Origin: Viscum album
Taxonomy: Eukaryota > Streptophyta > Magnoliopsida > Santalales > Viscaceae
DNA: 64,000 nucleotides
Reading direction: 5' to 3'
NCBI GenBank assembly: GCA_963277665.1
Contig: OY728121.1
Span: 957,130,097 to 957,194,096 of the forward strand
Under the pieces are notes generated by a model. The model was given only the letters and a program-made list of their open reading frames with translations, ran no database searches and was not told the origin of the DNA. Below are positions 45,091-57,100 of the stretch, piece by piece (position 1 is the stretch's first letter; each line of letters starts with the position of its first letter). The position numbers and the translations under genes were made by a program.

Positions 45091-47305
45091 GTATGCATTC
45101 AAGACTAAATTTCATTTTTGATTAAAAATAATATTTAGAAACATTATATAATTTGGATATGAATAAGATACATCCCATCCATGAAAAATATAGCTCACAT
45201 AACAATGAATATAATGGAAAATGAATCCGTTAACACCCAAAACGACGATAATACTAAGATATTATTAACAAATCAATGTTAAAAGATCATATATGATATC
45301 ATATTAATGTATATTATTATTGTATAATTAAATAATAATTATTTCACCCTTATACAGGAGGTTAACCTACCATCGACCAAGGAAAAAGTACAAAGTAAGG
45401 GGTTTCTTACCTCACTTTTAATTCCGTGAGATTTCCATTGTTCAGCACTTATTTATTACATGCGGTGTGTTTATTGCATATGATTGTATTCACTATGTAA
45501 TATAATTTAATTTATGGATATTTACATCAGCATTGTAAGATCCTTCTTCCATGGGTATTTTTTTCGTAAGTTACCAAATCAGTATGGGAATTTCAAATTT
45601 CAAATTCCACTCATTCGGCATTATGCATACTTCATTGATTATTTTACTACAAGATTATGTGTAGAATCACAATTCATATTCTTATTTCATAATTTCCACT
45701 CCCCTTTCTGTGGATATACATTTGATACACATAATCACTCCATTGAAAATTTCTCAAGTCATCGATATGAACGTGATAAGAGTAATTTTAACTCAATCTC
45801 TATTTGTTGAGTTAAATATCTAATTCATGGGTGTTTTCTTTCCAAGAATATGTGTGAATGTCCTTTGATTGATTTAAACTAAATATGAAATCATATTGAG
45901 TGTAATTATATTTTTCACACATAATTATGTCGTTGATTTATCATCAACTTAAGGACACGGTCTTTATAAGATATTACATCTCAATTTACGTTCCATTGAG
46001 ACATCTTTGTTTTTTACACCAAATCACTTTTATATGGTGTATATAATGTACTTTGACAAATTATATCATGAATCCCTTTATTCTCATGATATTATAATTT
46101 TTTGATTTCTTCAATTATTTGTATTCATGATTCTCTCTTTTAGTTAGGAACTCTAACTAAAATATCATTTTAAAATGTTTTAATGATTTCTTATTATAAA
46201 TATTTCTCATTAATGTCTATGTTTTAAAAATGGTTTTAAGGATTTATTTATATGGACATTAAAGATTTAAAATTAAAATTCCTTTTAAAAGATTCAAAGT
46301 TGTATGGGACACTTGGATTCAAAAATCTATTTTAAATGGATTCTTGATAAATAGTGTGACTTTTAATTGTTTTCAGAAAAAAGGGTGATATTTCTCTTAT
46401 ATAGATTAGATGATTATTTTCATCTATGTCGATATCCTTCATTATTCTCGATTGAGGTTCATCTGTTACAATACAATCATTCATATTGTATTGAATGTGA
46501 TATGTTTGACTGTGGATGTGCTATTTTTATACCATTCATGGTTTGTGGATAAAGTATTGACATTTAGCATGCTAGTTTTAATATGAATGTTTATGTTATG
46601 TTTCAAACTATTCATAAGAGGAATGCATTGGACTTAGTATGTGACAGGTGGAGCCCGCTATAGCTCCTCGATGAATCGATAGGTCTCATGGGACAATTAG
46701 ACATGGAATTAGCCAAGACCCTTTCCCAATTATGATTTATCTTTTTGGCTGAGGCCTTAATCATTTTTAGACATCTTGGCTGAGGCCTTGACAAAATGTT
46801 TCTGAATTTCCAACATTATACATTCCCTCATTATGGAAATAATATTAAAGTTTCATGTGGTCATTCGACTAGTGGAATACCCATTATTATGTTTTATTGT
46901 GGCATTATTTACTCATCTCATATTTTTCCATAAAAGTATTCATGTTTATTATTGGTAAGTCATATGGGTTCAATTTTTCACCATGCTTAATATTTATGTC
47001 ATTTTTGCTTTGTTACTTACCCTTACTGAGCATTTGAGCTCACCCCTTTCTTATGTTTCCTTTTCCCAGGATATGAAGAAGTTATTTATGAGTGGCATAC
47101 ATGAATAACCTAGGAGGCTTGGATGTTTATAATGAAATATATTTGTGTTGTATTTCTCTTCGAGCTGTAAAGTTGAACGTATGTATGTATCTTGTGTTTT
47201 CAAGGCTACTAAACTAAACATTCTTTAAATACTTGATATTTTGAGATCATTCCAATGTTATGTAATAATGCACCAACTCTGGGTAACTGGGTTTGTGGTG
47301 TTACA

Positions 47306-49544
47306 TCATCTATAACTCCATGTAATGATTATGAATTTGATATACAAGATGTTCCAATAGATCACATGATTTATAATAAAATGATATATCATTAATCCTT
47401 TCTATTGTTATCTTCATAAAAAAAATTTTAGAACAAGTTATCCAAAAATTATAAATCTTCATATAGTGAAGTGATATATTAATCTATAAAACCTTATCTA
47501 AATTTCAATTTAAACCATTCCATAAATGGTAAACTGTATAACCCTTCCAAAATTTTAATATTTTAAAATACTATTGTCAGGTTTCCAAAAATCAACATAA
47601 CATTAATCCCACATATATCATTATGTATCTTTTAATGTTCAAATACAAAATATGTGAATACCTTATTCATTTAATATCATGAAGAATTGTAATATAAAAA
47701 TGAATATAAAACCTAAATGAAAACATTCAACATTCCTCATATCTTAAATATAACCCCATATTATTAAATATATTCCTTATGTAAAAAAAATATTATAATC
47801 TTCATCAATGATAATATATTCAAATTTTTTAACTATTCCTTAATCAGTTATGGGGTCATCAATACTATCAAGTTTATGTTTTTACATATCAATCGTATCT
47901 TTATATACAATGAACACAATTTTTTCATCATTTGGTTCATATTAAGGGTTATCTTCCCTTAATCATGTTTTTTCCACAACATATAACATTTTCATTAACT
48001 CACTTTTGTGGGTCATCAGTACCATTCCATATATTATTTAAAACCCATAATGATAATCTACTATAGAATATTAAAAAAATATTTCATGATTCATATAACA
48101 TAACTATACAAAAAAATAATATTTTTTATAAGTACTCTACAGAAAAACATAAATCAATAAAATTCATTCTTAAACCATTAACTATGATTCATTTTCCTAT
48201 TTTTTAATACATCTTTCCTATATTAATAAATTTAAATCATTATTAAATTTTCATCAGCCTCAATTTAATCATGCATCTGATAATTATCATAAAAAATAAT
48301 ATTAGAACATCTCATACCATTAATGTTTCATTTATGGCCTCCTCATAATTATTTGTAGAAAAATTAATCATAAAACCTTTCTGATTCTATACACAAGATT
48401 TTCCACTAGTACAACAGTTTAAATAATTCACATTTTTCCACAATTAAAAAATTAACCTATTGATAAAACAATAAGGAGATAAATATTCAAATCCATTACA
48501 TCAACTGGAATTTACATTTTACTTCTGAAATGTATTAATCTGTTCCCTTCTTAACCACTCATAAAACATATTTTTGTTCCATTGATAGAATCCGTGGAGT
48601 GATTCATCCCATATTCTCTATATATAAGTCACTAATTTGTCATTCCTCAATGGTCTCCACCACCCATGATCTCAAAAAACTCTATCCTTCGTTTATTTGG
48701 CTAGTTTGAGTGTATTTTGAGGTGCACATTGTGAATCAAATATCATTACACATGATTAGGAGTAATCAAAATTTCCGTTAATCTTTTTATCACCATATTT
48801 TCTTTTTCAAAACAAAATTCTTCCATATTCAATATTTACCCAGTTTTTTTACCTTCTAAATATTTAATGAATGAAAAAAGTATAGTTTGAACAATAATAG
48901 TAAATGTGGTAAAACATATAATCCTGAATAATCATTTATAAGATTTAAAAATCCTCACACCTTCATTTCAATCTATGACACGTTAGAATTTACATGTGTT
49001 ATTATTCAAATCATTTATGATGGTTAATATTGAGCTTTTTAATTCCAAAAACAAATCCCACAAGAGTTCCAAACCAGGTTCATAGTAAGTCATGCTTCCA
49101 TTTACCAATTAAAAATTGAGTCTAACCCAACACTATTTTATTAGTTTAATTACCCCAAGTTATATTTGTTCAAGAACCACATGAACTTTTATTATCAAAA
49201 GCTGGATGTAATTTCTTAGAAACCTATTACTACATTATTCACCAATATTCTACGATATTTTCATATACTAAGATTTATCCTTAGATTTATCCATATATAT
49301 AAACCTAGAAATACCCTAATTAAAATTCATAGGATTCTCATTAAGGTTTTCTCATCATATATTCTGAAGGTTACTGAAACGATTCTTTTATACAAACTAT
49401 ATTGACCCAAATATATCGACATAAATATTATATCTTCCTTTCTAAATATTAATTACATGAAATAATGATCTTCACCAGAATAATTTAGTTTTATGTCATT
49501 TGTAAATTTTACACATAAAAAATTGGTCTATAAGTGTGCTACAT
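47306..49544 (-). pseudogene. Gypsy-3 body, upstream remnant (gag side), mostly unreadable
   Basis: About 2.2 kb between the nested element and the right LTR, where gag and the start of pol belong on the minus strand. The only hint is near 47960-47990. There the minus strand reads TGTTATATGTTGTGGAAAAA then CATGATTAAGGGAAG, which could be a frame-shifted CCHC knuckle (CY-, CGKK-HD-GK). No RT or protease block is visible. The interval's size and position, more than its motifs, tie it to Gypsy-3. Confidence 0.4.
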
Positions 49545-52500
49545 TATAACCCACCATGTTATTCATAATAAGAAAACATCTTATAAATAGAATACAAAAT
49601 ACATTTCTTCATATCTTGGGGAAGGAAAAGAATCAAAAGAGAGATATTAGGTGTTTATTATGGTTAGAAAAGGTATATATCAACATAACATGATAATACG
49701 AGTATGAAAACCGAAGAATAGAATTTGAAAATTGTACCATACATATCAAAGACCATAAATGCGAGTCATGAAAAAAATCATGAAATTTGATCATATGTGA
49801 CTAATAATGGAATAAATAAACAAGATTCTAGAGAGCATAAAAAATTCATATGATACATTTTTTTTCATAGACATAAGAATGAAAAATCATATATAATGGT
49901 TATCCACCAAGACATTCATGACATGTTAGGCATGGGATATCAACCAATGTACCTATTTCAGGATTTGGATAACCTCCTGTGTACCATTATTCAAGCATGT
50001 GATAACTATCTATGTACACTTTGATATCACATAACATTTTTAATTCTTTAATTCATTGGAGGGAGATATAGGTCCCACCCATCATTGGTTATAATGTGAG
50101 CACCACACTTGGTTATAATGTAATCACAATCACATAATTAAAACAATACATAGATGTGATCCAAGATAATTAAACACTGATCACATCAGAAATAGTAAAA
50201 CAAAATTTTCTTCATAAAACATTCCATCATAGCATAAACCATATAATGGAAATGAGACTCATAATTATTTAATCAATTCATCATATCATATCCCACGGAA
50301 AAGGAATGGACTACATAAACATAAATTCAACATAAATATAAACCATCCAGAAGAAGAAAAAAATAAGTTATCATTAGATAATATCACCATAAAGATTAAG
50401 TAACATCAAAGGATGCCATATTAAATAGAAAATTATGTTTAATGAGAAACTAACTCGGATCATTTTTTGGGGGAAATATTATTTCATCAAAAAATACATT
50501 TTTAAAACTTTAAATTCATAAAATATTTTTGAAATATTTTTCCTTTAAAATATCCTTGAAAAAATATAAATGAATATTCAATTTAATTATAAACATTTAA
50601 TGAGTAAAATATCATATCCAATTTTAAATAAAGTATTTAAAATTATAAATAATTTTCAAAATCATTTTGTTTCAAAATAATTTTTGTAGCCTATAAAGTT
50701 AGCTTTAAAAATAATTTAAAATATTTCTCGAGTAAAATATTATTTACAATTATAATTTTTTAAACATGATTATAAAAATAATTTTTTTTAAATATATCTT
50801 TTTTAACATCTAAATTAATCTTCAAAACTTTGTGTTGTTAAAACGATAGGAAATGTGGTACACATAAAAAGAATGATTCCTTTGACATTTTCTGCAAAAT
50901 ACAAAAAAAAAGTTGTTTTTAAAACAACCTAATTATTCCAATAAAACATTTTTATAAAATTAGAGAGAAGATAAGATAACATTAAATAGTCCCAAATGAA
51001 AAATTAAACATTTTTTAAAACATTCTTAGAAATTAATGATATGAAATAAATAGGGTTTTCATTTAGAGAGAGAAATGAAGTCAGTTTTTATTAAAAAAAA
51101 TTATTTCAAAATCATGAGTATAGATAAAGATGAAAATGAAGGGATAAAATGTATTCTTAATAAATAACTGTCATAAAATAAAATTTATTTATTTCTAGAT
51201 AGATATAACATAATAATTTAATATCGGAAGAATAAACATAAAAAATTCAAAAAAAATGATATCGTATCGTAAATCGCTTACCACTTTGAAAACATTGAAT
51301 CCTAATCCCCATGAAGGAATTAGATTAATTAATGTTAAAATATCATGAAAATAAATAAATTCATTATATTTCATATCAAATGGGTTATATATTCACAACA
51401 TAATAAAATATATGTGCATAACATGACGTATATCCAAAATATGTCAAAATGAGACAAAAATATCTTAATGTTTTGGTAAATTTGGAACCACAAACCCTAT
51501 GAAAGTGATATCCTAAAATGGTTATGCAATATTATATAATTTTAATTAAAATAATCATAAAATTCATTCGTGGGTATTATATAAACCCCAAAAATATTCA
51601 CGTAGTGAATATCGAATGTGTCTCATAGAAAATAAAAGTGAGACGAAAATCCTTATATTAACTCACAACTCACTTCAACCAAATTCAAAACTCATGTATA
51701 ATAAATATAATATTGTTTTAAATATTTAAAAAAAAAATATCATACTATATATGATTATTTTGTACCTTGTTACCCGTTCATTAACAACTCCATATTAATA
51801 TCACGTTTCGGTTAATAACTGCATTATTTTTTGTGTATGTTTTGATTTTTTTATTTGTAATTTTATTAATCAGATAATGATTAAATAATATCATGAATTT
51901 TAAACATGATATAAAAATAATATATATTTATTATATATCTGATTAGGTTAATCCATAAAAGTTAGAGATAAAAAATGAAATACACCATTCTTAGAGACAG
52001 TAGGTCGTATATACTTATGATTGTTTTTTCCATTTTCTAATGGGAAAAAATTAATAAAGTTAAATAATATATTAAAATTAAAGAATAATTATTTAATATA
52101 TATTAAATATATTCCTTAAACATGGCCCTATTACCTTCCATGCAATGTGTTAGTCAAAAATTAAATCATATCGCTTTGTGGGGCGGTAGTTTGTCGTCCG
52201 CATGAAAAAATTTATTTTATCCAACAAGGAATTGAAAGTAAGATGGTATATGTGATATAATAATTATATATGTATAATTATGTTATAATTTTAATATAAC
52301 TTCATTGATTCTATCATTTTTACCATACAAGTAAAAAAATATGAAAAACTCATCAAATCGGTTAATAAGGAGGTTGTCTATCGTACACACGTGCGACCTT
52401 GTTGTTTTCCATCTAGTTGGTAGGTAAGATGGGAGATATGGTATTATCATTAAAGTGGTGTCATAATATCATAATTATTGTATATAAATAGTAAATAAAA

Positions 52501-54158
52501 TATTATATCTATCGGTTATAGGTGGTGATAGAAAACAAATAACATTAATTCACGAGGTGGTAGTCCACCATACGCACGATCAACGATTTCGTTTCCCATT
52601 TGATAAAAGTGGAAATGGATATAGGTTATGTCATTAAAATAATATAATATAAATATATTGAAGATTATTTTGTCATTATATCATCATAATTTAAGAATAT
52701 TTTAAGGAGGTGGAAGAATAAATAAAATAAAATGCATGTTTAATAATTTTACATCTTCGTTATATAGGATTTTAGATTTACATCTAAAACTATATTATAA
52801 TGGATTAATAATAAAAATGATACCTTTATGAAGTTCATATGGAAATAATTTGATTACTTAGTATATTAATTGAATAATATTAGGGTTTTGGATGTTTGAT
52901 GATGAGAAGAGATAGTATGGATTTTTAATAGTGGGGGAGAGGACACACTTGGAATTTTTCAAAAATAATGAAATGTAACATAATTTTTCACTAGAAAAAA
53001 GGATCCAAATAGGTTAATTATTAATCCTTATATGTTTTGAGTTTTATATAGGGCTATGAAATGGGGTTTGGAATGTTTATAGGTCAATTTACCAGTTATC
53101 ATTTTAGATTAACATCTGGTAAAACCATTTAACCTTAAAACAAATAATTTATTTTGAATGTTTCTACTATTAATTTTGAGAAAATATTATGTTGAACTTA
53201 TTATATAATATTAATTTTTGTAATTAAATATATTTAATAAATTTTTACAATTTCCAATAATATTATTTGAAGAATTAGTTAAAATTTAACTCCCAGACGT
53301 GATGAGAGAACATTTTTTCAAAGAGAAAATGGTAAATAGTTGTTCAAGTTTTTATATCAAAAATCAATAAGAAATTTATTCTATTATACTAAATTGGATT
53401 AATATATATTTTTTAAATATTTTTATTTTCTAATAAAATTAAAATTAAAATTATATTATAAATTATATGATGGAAAGGGAAATGTTTTAATAAAAACCCA
53501 AAATTTTACGTATTATCTTAAACATTTTCTTTTTAAGAAAATTATAAAACATTAACTACTAAATATTTTTTAAATTCATAATTCAAAATTTAAATTCATT
53601 TTTGGAGATAAATTTTCAAAAATTGAAATAAAAAAATTTTAAAATAAGTGTTCAAATGTTAACAAAACAACTTTGTTGAAAAAATATAGTTTTTAAGTGT
53701 TAAATATAATTTATTCATATCTCATACATATAAAACTATAAGATTAATTTTAATAATTTTAAAGAATATATAATACATAAATATGATTGAAATAAATCAC
53801 ATGAAGTGATCTGTTTAATTTATTGAGATAAAACATGTTTGTGTGAAAAAAAAATTTTCCTGAAAAATATTTCTCTTGTTTTCAAATGGGGTTTTTTGTT
53901 TATAATTAATTGGGTTTCACATAATTCATTTTATATACATGTTTAAACTATATATTTTCATATTTATTTAATTCTATTAATACCTTCCATTCCAATGGAA
54001 TAATGATAACTATAAAATTATATATGAATATTTCAATAATATGTCGTGAATTTTAAAACTCGGTGTTGCATGTAACAAATGATATAAAATAAATTTAATT
54101 TGTTTAAAAAAAATATTTCATAAAATCGTGAGGATTTATAGGATCATAGGGGTTGACA
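49545..54158 (-). repeat. Gypsy-3 right LTR (5' LTR)
   Basis: About 4.6 kb, collinear with 30935-35510. Shared blocks: TTATCCACC-AGACATTCATGACATGTTA (49902), GGAGGGAGATATAGGTCCCACCCATCATTGGTTATAATGTGA-type text (50056; the left copy reads GTGGGAGATATTGGTCCCATCC), the four motif repeats (51975-52600), AAAATAAAATGCATGTTTAAT (about 52724) and GGGGGAGAGGACACACTTGGAATTTTTC (about 52933). The right edge is set at GGTTGACA (54158). Confidence 0.8.
51975..52600 (-). repeat. 185-bp-spaced LTR motif, four copies (Gypsy-3 right LTR)
   Basis: Cores at about 51990, 52172, 52365 and 52550, spaced about 182, 193 and 185 bases. The best copy reads TTCACGAGGTGGTAGTCCA then CCATACGCACGATC on the plus strand. 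Copies two and three read GGGGCGGTAGTTTGTCGTCC and GGAGGTTGTCTATCGTACAC. They pair one to one with the copies in the left LTR, so the four-unit array predates insertion of Gypsy-3. Confidence 0.75.
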
Positions 54159-57100
54159 TAAAATTAAGAGTCTAATTTTAGTAAATATCAAAAAATTTAA
54201 AATCAAGGTAGATCACATGGTTTGCCTTAATTGTTAACAAAACATTGTTCCCATTACTATAACTACGTAGGAAGAAAATACGATCATCCCAATCACCCCA
54301 CATAATTTAAAAAATTGTTCTCTAATAATGAAAATTAGAACTATCATATATTACAACAATTTATCCCGTACATTTTACAGTTTCACCTAACCATGTAGGC
54401 TAACTGTTCAATATCCATAAATGTCAAAAACACCCAAAGTCAAAGCTAAAAAACATCAATAAATAAATTCTCTTCTCAATAACATTAAATAATAAAAATG
54501 GTAACATTTGGGTGTTCAAATTCACTCCAACATGCTACTTTTGACCCCAATAATTCACTAGTTATTGTGGTCATAAATTAAAGATATATCTTAAGATTAG
54601 CTGGGATGAATTCCCAAATATGATATAAAGGGAAAAGGGAAAACCAAATGAAAATGAATACTAAAAAATATAATTCCTCGAAATACCGGATGAATTTTCA
54701 AATTACATCATATAACCTCATTAAGGATTCAAAATAAGTCATATCAATATGATTATATAAAAAAATAGAGACTAATAATATGTCTCACCACAATATAGAA
54801 CTAATCTATAATATTAGTTCAACTAAAAAAAGTTTTTATATATAAACATAACTTCATCAAGAAACCAAAATCCAATATGTATCTAAAAGGTGTTAAAAAA
54901 TCATCCATCTATAGCCAATATTGAAACCCTAATCAAATAGAAAAATGGGAAAAAACAAAAGTAAATATGCCTCATTATGAAAATTCCAGGTTATGACATT
55001 GGTTTATGAACTACAAATCAAGGTATTTTAGTTGTAATATTATTGAATACTATCCGACAGTGATCGTAATAGTGAAATACAGTTCAATGTAACCCAAAAC
55101 CCTACTTGAAAAAAACCATTTGAGTAGTTACCCATGTACATTACAATGGTTTCATGATATCCATATTATTAAACAAAAACCTAAACCAGTTCCTACACCA
55201 TTAATAAAAAAACACCCTAAATATTTGTGGCAAAAAAATTTCCCTAATTAACCATGGGTCATAAAGAGAAACTAGAAGGAACCCATGTAAAATTATTGGT
55301 AAGGCTATCCTAAATTTCAAAAATAATCCAAATATTACAAGTGTAAATCAAAAAAAATATTCACACAAAAAATAATGTGCCAAAATCATATATCAAGAAC
55401 AAACCCCCTATAAATTCTGAATCATATCTAATCCTTGTTGACCCAAAATCCCAAAATGAACAATCACCCTGAATCAATGCTCATCTTAGAGTATCTGGGA
55501 AAAATTAACCTTACAAATCCAATTATCCAACCGTAGATAAGAACATAAAACCACTAAACCAATATGATTCCCAAATAATCTCCTTAAATGAACAGTTCCT
55601 AAAGAGCCTCAAGTCACAATGCCAATAATGGAAAACAATAGCTACCACTCTATTCTGAATTTAGTATATGTAAAATAAAGAGCTAGAAAATTCTCTTGAG
55701 GATAGGAAACATACCATTACTCAATATCTCTCAGTGGGCCTTACATTAATCAACATAACAAATTTTATAAATCTAGTCACATCTATAAGTTAACACTATT
55801 CACTAAAGTAATAGAAAAAAATCAAAACCTTTCCACTTTTAAAGATGTGTGATCCTGGGAAAAGGGTTACAAAATAAATTAAGGGAAAAAACCAAGTACA
55901 AGATCAATAAAATATAATACATCCATAATGGTTTCAAAAAATATATTTTAACTAAAAACATTCATATTTTGAATAAATTTAAAATAACCCACCATTAAAA
56001 CACCCACTAAGCATCAAAATATATACAAAAAACCAAAAACATGAATGTAAAACCATTAGATTACCTTAAAATAAGTACCATACCTATTATAATTCTCAAA
56101 TTTCATTTGGATAAATATATAAAAAACTATATCACTGCTGCCAAAATTTATGACATCAAAATTTCAACTTCATTTAAAATCGAATCCCACTATCCGGATT
56201 CCCCTACATTTCAAAAACACCTTATCCAATTAACCCATTCATGGATTTAAATATATTTTATAATCAATCCAATTTACCATAAAATTCATATAAAATCCAT
56301 TTCAATTTCAAATCAACTTTAATAGGTTTAAAATAATAATTATTTCTAAAATTTACTCCTTAAAACCAACCAATCATGATATACACCCTAAGGGAGTAGA
56401 AAATACATTGTAGTGAAACACCATTCAACTACTAAACCAAAATAAATTTCATATTTCATAATAAATAATACTTTCAAAACATCATAATGAAATTAACCAC
56501 TTCATAAATATTTTATAAAACCAAATAGTACTTTACTAATAATCCCTAAGGCCTCATTTAAAAATGAAATGATTTTTATCCTAAAATCCATTTTCACCAT
56601 CCATAATTCAATTTGAATACATAGTAAAATCTAATCCAATTACATAAATAAATCATAATATTAAACATAAACCTTTTTCTATTCACCAAACCACTCGAGG
56701 AAATTCATTAATCAATATGTATAAATTTAATAAAATAAATACACAAGGAATTGTGCGTGATTTGGAGCCATGGTTTGATGGAACATGTGAAAATATAACC
56801 AGAATCCCTAAAAGGAATCAAAATAAAGTCATTTGTCACTATATGTGATTTTATGTCTGGAAATCCAACCATACTCTTTGATTCATTATCAAACTCACCA
56901 ATGTAGATCTAACCCATCCCCAAATATTTCACACAACAAGTCCTGAATCACGTTCCCAATGCACATGGGTTAGAGACAAGAACCATGGATATATAAATAA
57001 CAATATGTGAATGGTTTCTATGTTGATATTCTATGACGTACTATTAATGAATTAAATGGACACAAAAATGGAATAATAAGAATCAAAAGATATTAGTATA

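Larger units (their letters stand above)
35956..47305 (+). mobile_element. TR-GAG/LARD-like non-autonomous LTR retrotransposon, nested in Gypsy-3
   Basis: A structurally complete element. LTRs of 4390 bp (35956-40345) and 4394 bp (42912-47305) both begin TGTAACACCCCAAG and end TTACA. The flanking 5 bp are TCATA (left) and TCATC (right), a 4/5 match for a target duplication. A polypurine tract lies just before the right LTR. The internal region is only 2.57 kb and holds gag remnants with zinc knuckles but no readable protease, RT, RNase H or integrase. LTRs of this length round a short non-coding or gag-only body are the hallmark of LARD and TR-GAG elements. It would need enzymes from a full gypsy relative. 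The matching ends show an insertion younger than Gypsy-3. Confidence 0.9.
42912..47305 (+). repeat. TR-GAG/LARD-like element, right (3') LTR
   Basis: 4394 bp, collinear with the left LTR from TGTAACACCCCAAG to GTTACA, differing by scattered substitutions and small indels. A TATA box lies at 44499-44505 and the motif pair at 44850 and 45036. Frames inside (45514-45810, 46367-46552) diverge in phase from their left-LTR counterparts. A count of differences between the two LTRs would date the insertion. Confidence 0.92.
30935..54158 (-). mobile_element. Ty3/gypsy LTR retrotransposon Gypsy-3, interrupted by a nested element
   Basis: Two LTRs of about 4.6 kb (30935-35510 and 49545-54158) align by eye along their length and flank 14 kb. 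Of this, 35956-47305 is a separate complete element. Without it the Gypsy-3 body is only about 2.7 kb: an integrase C-terminal end beside the left LTR, and a possible zinc knuckle in 47306-49544. The order (integrase next to the left LTR) puts the element on the minus strand. The LTRs are homologous to those of Gypsy-1. Most of pol is missing. Confidence 0.82.
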
